Part shown: piece after piece, positions 18,715-26,686 of the stretch
How the letters are laid out: each line of letters begins with the position of its first letter
Position numbering within the stretch: position 1 is the stretch's first letter
The notes under the pieces: model-generated
The model's input: the letters and a program-made list of their open reading frames with translations, nothing else
Told to the model about the DNA's origin: nothing
The model's database searches: none
Made by a program: the position numbers and the translations under genes
Assembly (NCBI RefSeq): GCF_004402015.1
Contig: NZ_SOPW01000003.1
Coordinates: forward strand, 204,657-268,656
Length of the DNA stretch: 64,000 nt
Direction of reading: 5' to 3'
Source: Filobacillus milosensis
GTDB taxonomy: Bacteria > Bacillota > Bacilli > Bacillales > Alkalibacillaceae

Positions 18715-19254
18715 ATTAATACTTTAATCATCTTAGCACACCCAGACATTGAACAATCTTCAATCAATGCTAGCCTAAAGGCCGCCGTAATCGGTGAAAA
18801 AATCACTTTACATGAACTATATAAAGAATATCCAGATTGGAATATAAATGTAAAACGTGAACAACTGTTGTTATTAGAACACGATCGAATCATTTTTCAG
18901 TTCCCGAATTATTGGTATAGTTATCCACCTTTACTCAAAAAATGGTTCGATGACGTGTTAGAAAGGGGATGGGCTTTTCGGGGACAGCACGCATTAGAAG
19001 GTAAAGAGTTTGGAGTTGCCATTAGTTCCGGTTTCACAAATGAAGATTATCGGTTTGATGGTTTACACCGCCACAACCTTGAGCAAATCTTAGCTCCATT
19101 TTATGCGACTTGTAATTTTATTCGTGGAAAAACAATCCCGGCTTTCAAATCCTTTGAAGGGGAACTAGTGACTGAAGAAGATTATGAAAATATAAAAATC
19201 CTTTATAAACAATACTTAAATCAGGAATTTCCTTATCACAGAAAAGTATATTAA
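18715..19254 (+). CDS. YwrO-type NAD(P)H:quinone oxidoreductase, apparent ATT start
   Basis: A roughly 179-residue flavodoxin-fold protein (NTLIILAHPDIEQSSIN, then IIFQFPNYWYSYPPLLKKW and a WAFRGQHALEGKEF block), matching B. subtilis YwrO and the KefF/MdaB family, which reduces quinones with NAD(P)H and bound FMN. The reading frame is conserved upstream of the first ATG (18868) for 51 codons, back to an in-frame TAG at 18700-18702. In that stretch no ATG, GTG or TTG gives a full fold. An AGGAGG at 18701-18706 lies 8 nt before ATT at 18715, so ATT is the most likely start codon. A terminator follows. Confidence 0.88.
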   Translation: MNTLIILAHPDIEQSSINASLKAAVIGEKITLHELYKEYPDWNINVKREQLLLLEHDRIIFQFPNYWYSYPPLLKKWFDDVLERGWAFRGQHALEGKEFGVAISSGFTNEDYRFDGLHRHNLEQILAPFYATCNFIRGKTIPAFKSFEGELVTEEDYENIKILYKQYLNQEFPYHRKVY

Positions 19255-19276
19255 CGATATTTTTATTATGTAAACT

Positions 19277-19307
19277 AAAGTGTTAGCGTGCGTTGCTAAC
19301 ACTTTTT
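19277..19307. terminator. Bidirectional terminator between ywrO-like and SOD genes
   Basis: AAAGTGTTAGC and GCTAACACTTT form the stem, with a T run on the + strand. Confidence 0.85.
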
Positions 19308-19312
19308 ATTTT

Positions 19313-20224
19313 CTAAAATTCTTTCCATTTAACTTTTTTAGCTTCTTTATATCGTTTCTCAACCTCATCCCAATTAACAATATTCCACCATTGATCAACA
19401 TACTTACCACGATTATTTTCATATTGAAGGTAATAGGCGTGTTCCCAAACATCTAATACTAGTAACGGAATAACATCCCATTGGGTTAGGTTTTGATGTT
19501 TCTCTGCCTGTAAGATTTCTAATCGGTGGGAGCGAGGAGAATAAACTAGAATTGCCCAACCCACACTTTCTACATTTTTAGCCGCTTCAGAAAAATGCTT
19601 TTTAAATTTGTCAAAACTTCCAAAAGATTGATTAATTGCTTTAAGTAAGTCGCCTTTAGGTTTTCCGCCTCCATCAGGATCCATGATATACCAAAAAATG
19701 GTGTGCAAATAATGACCAGCACCATGAAATGCCGCTTCACGTTCCCAATGTTTAATAAGATCATAATCATTCTTTTTACGTGCTTTTTCCATTTCTCTTT
19801 CAGCTTTATTCAAACCATTTACGTAACCCCTATGATGTTTGTCGTGGTGTAAGCGCATAATTTTTTCATCGATATATGGCTCTAATGCATCATACGCATA
19901 GGGAAGAGGAGGGAGTGTATGTTCACCGATACCAACTACTCTTTGAGTATTTTCATTTTTTTCATCTTGTTTATTAAAAAGTCGTTGCCATTTTATTACT
20001 AGTTCTTCGGCGTCCCTTTTTAATTCGCGTGCTTGATCATGAGTTAACTGATCTCTGGAATCTCGAAAATGATGTATACGTTGTTCTAGTTCATTTATTT
20101 GTTGATTAATATCATTATGTTCATCATTAGATAAATCAAGAGAAGAAAACTTTTCTTTTGATTTAAACCTTTCTGTCCACTCATACATGTCGTTTAAAAA
20201 TTGAGTGAATGAAGTTTTTGACAT
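19313..20224 (-). CDS. Fe/Mn superoxide dismutase with N-terminal extension
   Basis: A 303-residue protein. Residues 1-95 are a charged helical extension with no signal peptide. Residues about 100-303 are the SOD domain, with the metal ligands in LHHDKHHRGYVNGLNKAE, the AAFHGAGHYLHTIFW helix, and DVWEHAYYLQYENNRGKY. Bacillus SodF/YojM-like proteins have a similar extra N-terminal part. Whether the metal is Fe or Mn cannot be read safely. The frame extends to 20251, but AGGAGGTTTTTTT precedes the ATG at 20224, so that is the start. Confidence 0.92.
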   Translation of the reverse strand: MSKTSFTQFLNDMYEWTERFKSKEKFSSLDLSNDEHNDINQQINELEQRIHHFRDSRDQLTHDQARELKRDAEELVIKWQRLFNKQDEKNENTQRVVGIGEHTLPPLPYAYDALEPYIDEKIMRLHHDKHHRGYVNGLNKAEREMEKARKKNDYDLIKHWEREAAFHGAGHYLHTIFWYIMDPDGGGKPKGDLLKAINQSFGSFDKFKKHFSEAAKNVESVGWAILVYSPRSHRLEILQAEKHQNLTQWDVIPLLVLDVWEHAYYLQYENNRGKYVDQWWNIVNWDEVEKRYKEAKKVKWKEF

Positions 20225-20286
20225 AAAAAAACCTCCTGTAACATTCGTCATTTGTATTGTATGAATGTCACAGGAAAGTGGGAATG

Positions 20287-20661
20287 TTAGTGTGTATTAT
20301 TTGTGTAATGGTGGTATGAATCCATAGTTAGAGTTACCCCTTGTGCCATGGCAGCACCACCACCAAGAGCAGCACTTACAGCTACAGTTTCCATAATTTC
20401 ATCTTCTGTTGCCTGATGTTCAGCAGCTCCTTTAGTGTGATAGATGATACAATATTCATCTTGTGCATAAATGCTGATAGCCAGTGCCAGAAGTTGTTTA
20501 GTTTTTTGATCCAACGCACCCGCTTCAAAACAAGATTCTGTAAAATCAAAATAACCTTGTGTCATTTTAGGTAGTTTGTCTTTTAGGTGATTAATCCCTT
20601 CTTTGTAATCTAATATTGATTGATCAAAAAAGTTTTCATGATGATCTGTATCTTTTTCCAT
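20287..20661 (-). CDS. Carboxymuconolactone decarboxylase/AhpD-like family protein
   Basis: A 124-residue all-helical protein of the AhpD-like superfamily. The active-site region reads LALAISIYAQDEYCIIYHTKGAAE, with only the first of the two cysteines of the CxxC pair; the second position is Tyr in CIIY. EDEIMETVAVSAALGGGAAM is the second conserved helix. With a single cysteine it is unlikely to be a classical AhpD peroxidase; its role is unknown. CGGAGTGAG supports ATG at 20661 over the upstream codon at 20679. It is divergent in position from the SOD gene but on the same strand and 60 nt upstream of it. Confidence 0.85.
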   Translation of the reverse strand: MEKDTDHHENFFDQSILDYKEGINHLKDKLPKMTQGYFDFTESCFEAGALDQKTKQLLALAISIYAQDEYCIIYHTKGAAEHQATEDEIMETVAVSAALGGGAAMAQGVTLTMDSYHHYTNNTH

Positions 20662-20748
20662 AATCTCACTCCGTTTCAAAAATAATAAATACGTTTATAG
20701 GATTTATAAATGAGTGAAAACTATGCAAGGTAAAAATTTGTAACAAGG

Positions 20749-21786
20749 TTAAACGATACGATCGCGTTGAATCTTTTCATATGTATCTTCATCACATATA
20801 ATAAGTAATTCAGCATTTTCCGGAATGTTATGATCTGCATATTTCGCTAACCCTAAATGTTCTCCTTCAGATAATAACGTAGCTCCATAATCCAGCAGTC
20901 TATTGTAGGCATCTCGGTAAGTATTCCAAGATGGATGTTTCTTTATTGAATAAATATCGTGACCGTAATTTGAAGAAGTTAATTGTCTAAATAATTCACT
21001 AGCACCATTATACGTAGCGCTCTTGGCAATTAAATGTGCACTTGTTTGTAAAGGTGTTACAAATTCATCAACTTTTGAATGCTTGAATGCGGAAATATGC
21101 TTCTCATACATAATTTCAGCAATTGTATACACATCAAAATTTTCTTCTCTGCCTAATCCTTCAATACTGGTGGCGATGAGTAATGTCTGGCCATCCGCTA
21201 ACGAATAATTGCTAACATCATCAGAAGCAAATATTAACACAGAATGACATTGAACAATATTAGCTTGATGAAGTGTATCCGAGAGGGCAGGGTTCCCTTT
21301 TACAAAGTGTACACGGTCATGCTTGAATGGTATTTTATCTAATGAATCATCTATAAGCACAATTTCATTTTCATTCAATTTTAATAGCTCTTCCAAAGTC
21401 TCTTTTGAGCGTTTTGTGTAATTAATAATAACGTAGTGATTTGATCCTTTAAAAGTCAATTTACCTTCCTCCTTTTTACGTCGATACTCATGAATTCCAT
21501 CAACAATATAACCAATAACAACACCCATCAATCCAATTCCAACAATATAAACAACGAGCATTGCAAATATTTGTCCTGCTAGAGTAACAGGCGAAATATC
21601 TCCATAACCCACTGTTGTAACTGTTGTCATGACCCACCACAGTGAAGTGAAATATGATTCGAAAGTTTCAGGCTCAATTAGCCGGATAAAATATGAAGAT
21701 AATAAAATAAATAACAGTAACAAAACAGTATAAATGAATTTGTTATCAACTTTATGTATTTTACTTCTTAATAGTTTAAAAATCAT
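20749..21786 (-). CDS. Two-TM potassium channel with RCK (TrkA-N/TrkA-C) domains
   Basis: A 345-residue channel. TM1 (residues 18-38), a pore helix with selectivity filter TVGYGD at residues 58-63, then TM2 (71-92). A cytosolic RCK domain follows, with a Rossmann core starting NHYVIINYTKRSKETLEELL. The first-loop glycine signature is altered (IINYTKR rather than GxGxxG), so nucleotide binding is uncertain. The layout matches B. subtilis YugO, the channel used in biofilm potassium signalling, and MthK. AAGGAGGTAACTG RBS. Confidence 0.92.
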   Translation of the reverse strand: MIFKLLRSKIHKVDNKFIYTVLLLLFILLSSYFIRLIEPETFESYFTSLWWVMTTVTTVGYGDISPVTLAGQIFAMLVVYIVGIGLMGVVIGYIVDGIHEYRRKKEEGKLTFKGSNHYVIINYTKRSKETLEELLKLNENEIVLIDDSLDKIPFKHDRVHFVKGNPALSDTLHQANIVQCHSVLIFASDDVSNYSLADGQTLLIATSIEGLGREENFDVYTIAEIMYEKHISAFKHSKVDEFVTPLQTSAHLIAKSATYNGASELFRQLTSSNYGHDIYSIKKHPSWNTYRDAYNRLLDYGATLLSEGEHLGLAKYADHNIPENAELLIICDEDTYEKIQRDRIV

Positions 21787-22055
21787 CAGTTACCTCCTTA
21801 AATTTAGTCATTTGACTTAATTATACCTTTTCGAATATTCGAAATAAAGAACGATAAAAGCATTTGTGTTTAAGATTTTGATGACATTAGAAATAGATTT
21901 TACTTAAGGCTGTCGAAAAAGTCTTGACAGCAAATTATTTTGCTTATTTTTAAAAGATTAACTAAATAAAAATATATTCTTAATAGATTCATATAAAATT
22001 TATGACCTACATAAATTATTAATAGATTTTACTATTTTAATAGGGGGGAACGAAC
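21787..22055. other. Intergenic region between K+ channel and Flp pilin genes
   Basis: No gene is seen. It holds the divergent promoters and a GCTGTC-N11-GACAGC inverted repeat at 21909-21931 that overlaps a TTGACA-like -35 box; this could be an operator or chance. Confidence 0.4.
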
Positions 22056-22184
22056 ATGATGAAAAAATTCTTAGAATTATTACGTGAAGAAGATGGACAA
22101 AACACTGTTGAATATGGTTTAATCATCGGGCTTGTGTCAGTAGTAGCTATTACCATAATAATTTCAGTAGGTAGAGGAATTTAA
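22056..22184 (+). CDS. Flp/Fap-type class IVb pilin
   Basis: A 42-residue prepilin: a short charged leader (MMKKFLELLREEDG), then the Flp signature GQNTVEYGLIIGLVSVVAIT with the processing Gly at residue 14 and the conserved Glu at +5 and Tyr at +6 of the mature chain, followed by one hydrophobic helix. Flp pilins are exported and assembled by Tad machinery after cleavage by a TadV-type peptidase. No tad gene is present in this window, so the gene is an orphan here. A strong TAGGGGGGAA RBS suggests high expression. Confidence 0.85.
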   Translation: MMKKFLELLREEDGQNTVEYGLIIGLVSVVAITIIISVGRGI

Positions 22185-22421
22185 GCAACTTTTTAGTCTG
22201 TTGAATGATTCCACTAATTCTAAAAGCACCAGTTAAAATGTTATCTTACCGATAGAATTATGTATTCTTCCATTATTATTTATCGTATTAATTGGACCGA
22301 ACATTATACAAATTTCGACCACATTATTTAATTAATCACAAAATTCAGCAATGTTAATGAATGATATAGAATATATAGTGATTAAATGTTAATATAAAAA
22401 TTAAAGAGGGGGAGTTTTAGT
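22185..22421. other. Intergenic region, no gene seen
   Basis: AT-rich leader between the pilin gene and the CDGSH gene. No convincing hairpin terminator follows the pilin stop. Confidence 0.4.
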
Positions 22422-22628
22422 ATGAGTGATAAACCTATAATTCAAGTGAGAGATGATGGTTCTATTCTAGTAAAAGGTGATGTGGAATTACTAGATGCTG
22501 AAGGTAATAAATTTGAAACGAAACCGGCTTTTTCACTTTGTCGTTGTGGTGCTTCAACTAATAAACCATTTTGTGATGGATCACACAAAAAAATAGAATT
22601 TAACTCTAGAATTAGAGTTAATGAATAG
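22422..22628 (+). CDS. CDGSH iron-sulfur domain protein
   Basis: A 68-residue protein with the zf-CDGSH motif CRCGASTNKPFCDGSH, which binds a [2Fe-2S] cluster through three Cys and one His. Small bacterial CDGSH proteins are cytosolic redox or Fe-S carriers of unknown partner. The N-terminal half has the usual beta-strand hairpin (ILVKGDVELLDAEGN). GAGGGGGAG RBS, own terminator at 22640-22668. Confidence 0.93.
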   Translation: MSDKPIIQVRDDGSILVKGDVELLDAEGNKFETKPAFSLCRCGASTNKPFCDGSHKKIEFNSRIRVNE

Positions 22629-22639
22629 TAATGGTAAGT

Positions 22640-22668
22640 AAGGAGCCCATTTTAGGCTCTTTTCTTTT
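22640..22668 (+). terminator. Terminator after the CDGSH gene
   Basis: AGGAGCC and GGCTCTTTTC form a short hairpin with a T-rich tail. Confidence 0.75.
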
Positions 22669-22701
22669 ATTGTATTTTACCTAACATATAGGAGAATTGA
22701 C

Positions 22702-23568
22702 ATGTATCGTAACCTAGTAACGTTTTCAATATTAATTTTAACTGTTTTCTTTTTAGCAAGTTTACCATTATCAATAGTTGTTTCTGGTGGTTCTTTACAT
22801 ATCAATTGGGCAGTTGCATTTGAACATATTTCGATGTTTTTCAAGGGTGTTCTTTCAGGTAAAACTTTTACATACGTTGAAGGTGAAGACCGCATACAAA
22901 GCTTCTTTGCAGATATTCCGAGTCATTTTGTTACATCATTTTTATATTTGTTAATCGCTTCATTAATCGCTATTTCATTCTCTTTAGTGCTATCCATATG
23001 GGTTAGTTTAACACAAAAAGAGTGGATTAAAGATATTATTGGTTTATTAAGTGTTATTCCGGATTTTATCATGATAATCTTTCTTCAAATTTTTGTAGTT
23101 TATATTTATGAAGAATATGGCATCGCACTTTCCAGAGTAGCAACCAGGTCATCTACTGAACCAGCTATTTTACTTCCGCTTATGGTGATGGTGTTGATCC
23201 CATTAATCTATTTAATAAGAAGCTTATCAGAGAGGTCATTTGATATTATGACCGAAGATTATATTTTAAGCGCCAAATCTAAAGGTATAAAAAAATTACA
23301 CATTATCATTCATCATGTAATCCGTAATATCTTGCCGTTTTTAAAAGCAGATCTTCATAAGGTTCTCGCTATAATGATGTCTAATTTATTTATTGTCGAA
23401 TACTTGTTTAATATAAACGGCTTATCAGCTTTTATATTTAATAGTTATTCTTATCAATTTAACCTAACCGTTAACACTTTATTTTCTTTAACTATTGTTT
23501 ATATGCTGCTATATTTTTGCCTAATCATATTTATTAAATTTCTTGAAAGGGTTTTTGCAAATGACTAA
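22702..23568 (+). CDS. Peptide-type ABC transporter permease (DppB/OppB-like)
   Basis: A 288-residue membrane protein with about six transmembrane helices. The EAA-type cytoplasmic loop that contacts the ATPase is SAKSKGIKKLHIIIHHVIRN, typical of DppB/OppB permeases. The large periplasmic-side loop between TM1 and TM2 (residues 35-75) is usual for the family. It overlaps the next permease by 8 nt. No ATP-binding or substrate-binding gene is adjacent, so the transporter would have to borrow those parts or be incomplete. The start ATG has TAGGAGAATT upstream. Confidence 0.85.
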   Translation: MYRNLVTFSILILTVFFLASLPLSIVVSGGSLHINWAVAFEHISMFFKGVLSGKTFTYVEGEDRIQSFFADIPSHFVTSFLYLLIASLIAISFSLVLSIWVSLTQKEWIKDIIGLLSVIPDFIMIIFLQIFVVYIYEEYGIALSRVATRSSTEPAILLPLMVMVLIPLIYLIRSLSERSFDIMTEDYILSAKSKGIKKLHIIIHHVIRNILPFLKADLHKVLAIMMSNLFIVEYLFNINGLSAFIFNSYSYQFNLTVNTLFSLTIVYMLLYFCLIIFIKFLERVFAND

Positions 23569-24481
23569 TTGGAGACTTTGGGTTGGGTTAAGTTTAACTG
23601 CAATTCTAATAATAATAGCAATAATAGGACCGGCTATAGCACCATACGATGAGGATTATGTTATGGAAGTCGAGTATTTCTATAATGGGGAGGATGATTA
23701 CGGTATCATTTCTAATCCTGCACCTCCATCTGCAAAGCATCCTTTTGGTACAGACAAATGGGGCTATGATATTTTAACACTTTTACTGCATGGTGCTAAA
23801 TATACTATATTTATTAGTCTTTTAGTTGCTTTTATGAGAGTAGTAGTAGGCGGAGGACTAGGCATTCTCATGGGTAACTTAAAAAATTCTAAAAATAACA
23901 ATTTGGGATTTGGTTTTGGTTTATTAGGAAGTATCCCACAGTTCCTAATACTCTACTTTGTTTTATTTGGAATAACTATAAACTCATCTCTTTCCGTGTT
24001 TGAATTAACATTTTTACAGACAGTTTTAATGGTATTAATAGGAGTACCTGGTGTATTTTCAGCAACCAAAAGTAAAACAATCGAACTTAAAAAGAATCTG
24101 TTCATTACTGCTTCGAGAGCGTTAGGGGCTGGACCATGGTGGGTAACGACCAAACAAATTATTCCACACTTACGAGGTTCGTTATTATCATTATTTATTA
24201 AAGAGATTATTCTAACCTTAACTTTAATGGGTCAATTAGGGATTTTTAAGCTGTTTTTAGGTGGAACTATTTTGAGATTACATGGACCAGCAGTATACCT
24301 TTCAAAAACTAATGAGTGGACAGGGTTAATTGGGCAATGGCGTTCGTTTATTTATAGTTATGAATGGATATTGATGTATCCCTTAGCAGCATTTGTTATT
24401 ACTATATTTTCTTTTTACCTCTTGTCTAGAGGTATAGAAATTTACCAGAGAGATCAATTAAAGAGGTATCCTCATATATAA
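23561..24481 (+). CDS. Peptide-type ABC transporter permease (DppC/OppC-like)
   Basis: A 306-residue permease: an N-terminal TM helix with GPAIAPYDEDY, then HPFGTDKWGYDILTLLLHGAKYT (the conserved HPLGTDxxGRD block in variant form), and an EAA loop at TASRALGAGPWWVTTKQIIPHL. About six TM helices in all. The frame opens at TTG 23543, but GAAAGG just ahead of ATG 23561 decides the start. The 8-nt overlap with the upstream permease indicates a coupled heterodimer. Substrate unknown; no ATPase follows. Confidence 0.87.
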   Translation: MTNWRLWVGLSLTAILIIIAIIGPAIAPYDEDYVMEVEYFYNGEDDYGIISNPAPPSAKHPFGTDKWGYDILTLLLHGAKYTIFISLLVAFMRVVVGGGLGILMGNLKNSKNNNLGFGFGLLGSIPQFLILYFVLFGITINSSLSVFELTFLQTVLMVLIGVPGVFSATKSKTIELKKNLFITASRALGAGPWWVTTKQIIPHLRGSLLSLFIKEIILTLTLMGQLGIFKLFLGGTILRLHGPAVYLSKTNEWTGLIGQWRSFIYSYEWILMYPLAAFVITIFSFYLLSRGIEIYQRDQLKRYPHI

Positions 24482-24579
24482 TATTAATCATTGTTTAAAC
24501 AAATATAACCTTCCTTTTATGTATGAACGGTGTAGATTGTGAAAAATTAAACATATCATACCATTGAAAGGAATCAATT

Positions 24580-24945
24580 ATGATAGAGATAAATTGGATG
24601 ACCTATTTAATGATTATTTTGGCAAGTTATAGATTTACACATCTAATTGTTTTTGACAAGATCACGGAGTTTATAAGGAAGCCCTTCTTGAGAAAAAAGT
24701 CCATAAAAGATTCTTATGGACACACAGAAACAAAAGATGTGCCAACATCTAAATTTGGTTATTTATTAAATTGTTATTGGTGTGCAGGAGTGTGGAGTGC
24801 CTTATTTATGGCTTTAGGATACTTATATATTCCTGAAATAGCTTTGCCAATCATTTTTATCTTTTCAATAGCAGGTGCACAAGCTATATTAGAAACCTTT
24901 GTAGGGGTCGGTGTAAAATTAGTTGATTACTTAAAGAGAAATTAA
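24580..24945 (+). CDS. DUF1360 family membrane protein
   Basis: A 121-residue protein with the family signature YRFTHLIVFDKITEFIRKPF near the N-terminus and NCYWCAGVWSALFM in the centre. Three hydrophobic segments. B. subtilis relatives (YjcA, YngL) are sporulation-associated or uncharacterised. GAAAGGAATC RBS. It follows the permease pair after a roughly 100-nt gap and looks independent. Function unknown. Confidence 0.85.
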   Translation: MIEINWMTYLMIILASYRFTHLIVFDKITEFIRKPFLRKKSIKDSYGHTETKDVPTSKFGYLLNCYWCAGVWSALFMALGYLYIPEIALPIIFIFSIAGAQAILETFVGVGVKLVDYLKRN

Positions 24946-24965
24946 TGAGTATATGTAAAGTTGCA

Positions 24966-24997
24966 ATAGAAGTACTTTTATCAAGTACTTCTATTGT
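24966..24997. terminator. Bidirectional terminator
   Basis: ATAGAAGTACTT and AAGTACTTCTAT form a perfect 12-bp stem between convergent genes. Confidence 0.85.
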
Positions 24998-25419
24998 TCA
25001 TCTGGATCAAAGTCTAACTCATTGAGTAGTTGATTAATGTCCTCATCAAATAAAAATACTCTAGGCAGATTTTCTTCATCAAATGTTAGTAAATAAGGTG
25101 ATTTGTCTTCCGGTATTATAATAATAACTGTATCAACTTCAGATTGAAGCCATTCATTATCAATTTTTATTTTGGGGTTTAATGGAATCTTAACCATATA
25201 ACCGCTTTGGGGTACTGGATTAAGCCCTTTATATATACCAGTTATGTGATCTACATATTTCTCTATTTCTGTTTGCATTTCAGTTGTTTTGTGAATAATT
25301 TTTATAACTTTTTCTGCTTCAATATCAAAAATCTCAACGCTAAAATTGTCATCAATTTCTGCAGATATATACGATGGTAAAAGCAGTATAGTTAATAAAA
25401 CAATACTAAGACATTTCAA
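24991..25419 (-). CDS. Secreted protein of unknown function
   Basis: A 142-residue protein with a clear signal peptide (KCLSIVLLTILLLPSYISAE, cleavage near residue 21) and an acidic mature part. It contains a region with KTTEMQTEIEKYVDHITGIYKGLNPVPQSGYMVKIPL, which resembles uncharacterised exported Bacillus proteins, but I cannot name a family. No cysteine and no enzyme motif. It is followed on the same strand (upstream in transcription) by the DUF1292 gene 27 nt away, so the two may form an operon. Confidence 0.7.
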   Translation of the reverse strand: MKCLSIVLLTILLLPSYISAEIDDNFSVEIFDIEAEKVIKIIHKTTEMQTEIEKYVDHITGIYKGLNPVPQSGYMVKIPLNPKIKIDNEWLQSEVDTVIIIIPEDKSPYLLTFDEENLPRVFLFDEDINQLLNELDFDPDEQ

Positions 25420-25446
25420 TCAAATCACCTCATGAAATTGACTTCA

Positions 25447-25707
25447 CTAAAAATCTTCATTATCCCCAGGTGTTGCATCTAACGCTATTTCATATGCTTC
25501 AAGGATTGAATCCCGTATTTCAGCATCTTCGATAGGAACTAATATTTGTTCGTCACCTTCATAATCGATTCTCATAAGAAATGTGTCATTTACATCTTTT
25601 AAAAGAGCATACGATTCTTCTTCCATATCAAACAATGCTTCAACAATTAAATCCCGTTCATCTCCAATTTCGTCTCTAATTGTAATAATATCTTTATTGT
25701 CATCCAC
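25447..25707 (-). CDS. DUF1292 (YrzB-like) acidic protein
   Basis: An 86-residue acidic protein. The pattern ITIRDEIGDERDLIVEALFDMEEESYALLKD is the DUF1292 signature of B. subtilis YrzB and similar short proteins of Firmicutes; the function is unknown. The frame opens at TTG 25722, which overlaps the GGAGGG RBS. The GTG at 25707 is 8 nt after it and is the better start. It heads a probable two-gene unit with the secreted protein at 24991-25419. Confidence 0.85.
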   Translation of the reverse strand: MDDNKDIITIRDEIGDERDLIVEALFDMEEESYALLKDVNDTFLMRIDYEGDEQILVPIEDAEIRDSILEAYEIALDATPGDNEDF

Positions 25708-25773
25708 GATTAAGCCCTCCAATTATAGATTACAATTAGTCTTTGTCGATCGTGTTCAAATCATTCAAAAACC

Positions 25774-25793
25774 AATCAAACGTTTGTTTGATT
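25774..25793. promoter_or_regulatory. Operator-like inverted repeat (copy 1)
   Basis: AATCAAAC-GTTT-GTTTGATT, an 8-bp stem with a 4-nt loop followed by T6. It shares CAATCAAACGTTTG with copy 2 at 25882-25905 and could act as an operator or a terminator. Confidence 0.45.
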
Positions 25794-25881
25794 TTTTGAG
25801 AGTTGATTGTATAAAGTTTAAAAAGTTCACAATTGAAAAAGATTAATTAAATGCCATAGCCTTAATTAAACAATATAAAGA

Positions 25882-25905
25882 TTTCAATCAAACGTTTGAT
25901 TGAAA
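25882..25905. promoter_or_regulatory. 24-bp perfect palindrome, TetR-type operator candidate (copy 2)
   Basis: A perfect dyad centred between 25893 and 25894 with core AATCAAACGTTTGATT. It is followed by GGAGTGAG at 25915 with no usable start codon after it, as if a regulated gene had been deleted. Confidence 0.5.
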
Positions 25906-25933
25906 ATCATATACGGAGTGAGTATAAAATAAA

Positions 25934-25963
25934 AAGACCACCGAAAACCTTCTCGGCAGTCTT
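25934..25963 (-). terminator. Terminator after the 45-residue acidic protein gene
   Basis: On the minus strand AAGACTGCCGAGA pairs with TCGGTGGTCTT, then TTTTATTTTA. Confidence 0.75.
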
Positions 25964-25997
25964 AACGTAGCAGAATAACTACTGGCTTATTAATATT

Positions 25998-26135
25998 TTA
26001 TTCATCATCATTTTCTTCGGCCATATCTTGAACGGGACGACGTCCAAATAATAGGTCAGACCACGGATCTCTTTTTTCCTCATGAGACTCAGTCATCATC
26101 TCTTCTTCATTCATTTGATTGTTTTTTTCCTCCAT
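25998..26135 (-). CDS. Small acidic protein, unknown function
   Basis: A 45-residue protein beginning MEEKNNQMNEEEMMTESHEE with a central DPWSDLLFGRRP motif and an acidic tail. The DPWSxLxFG motif is conserved in short Bacillaceae proteins I have seen annotated only as hypothetical. No membrane segment. GAGGAGGGTTATTA precedes ATG, an excellent RBS, and a terminator follows, so this is a real gene despite its size. Confidence 0.75.
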   Translation of the reverse strand: MEEKNNQMNEEEMMTESHEEKRDPWSDLLFGRRPVQDMAEENDDE

Positions 26136-26359
26136 TAATAACCCTCCTCAAAAAATGGTTTATCGTAACTAATTTTTTAGTTAGATAATTGTACTCTTAC
26201 TGTCTAATATATATTTATAATCCTATTCAGTGTGGTTGTTTATACTAGAAAACTAGTATTTTGTCTAAATAATTTATATAAATGACCAAAAGTGAGTTAT
26301 TTTTTTGAATTTGCACTATTAAATTTTTGGAAACTGTGTCATAATATTTAAAAATTATG

Positions 26360-26650
26360 GAAAAAGCGTTGAAGAGAAGAGTAAATCAATTTGATGTTCA
26401 AACAGAGAGCTTCGGGTGGTGAGAAGAAGTTGAAGATCGTTGATTGAAAATGGCCTCTGAGCTTCAAAGTTGAGTTAGATAACTAATTAGACTTTGACGA
26501 GATTTGACACTCGTTATCAATGTCAGAGTATAAGAACAACTTGTTCCGTACTTAATGAGGCTAATAATGTGAGTTATTAGTGAAATAAGGTGGTAACACG
26601 AGTGTATCTCGTCCTTAGACAATTCATTGTCTTTGGGCGAGTTTTTTTAT
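26360..26650 (+). ncRNA. T-box leader RNA with a methionine specifier
   Basis: A tRNA-sensing leader ahead of a methionyl-tRNA synthetase gene. The AGAGAGCTTCGGGTGGTGAGAA stem I segment lies near 26403. The specifier region GAAAATGGCCTCTGAGC places AUG at 26450-26452, matching tRNA-Met. The T-box antiterminator sequence AAGGTGGTAACACGAG lies at about 26587-26602, in slightly variant form. The terminator is CTCGTCC-TTAGACAA paired with TTGTCTTTGGGCGAG and T7 at about 26609-26647. Uncharged tRNA-Met should favour readthrough into the synthetase gene. Confidence 0.92.
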
Positions 26651-26686
26651 TCCATAAATTTTATAAAAATATAGGGAGGAATGCAA

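Noticed and set aside
20749..21786. KtrA-like regulatory subunit only
   Set aside because: The TVGYGD filter and two TM helices show a full channel, not a separate RCK subunit.
21909..21931. End of an insertion sequence upstream of the Flp pilin gene
   Set aside because: The GCTGTC/GACAGC hairpin recalls some IS ends, but no transposase remnant or second end is present.
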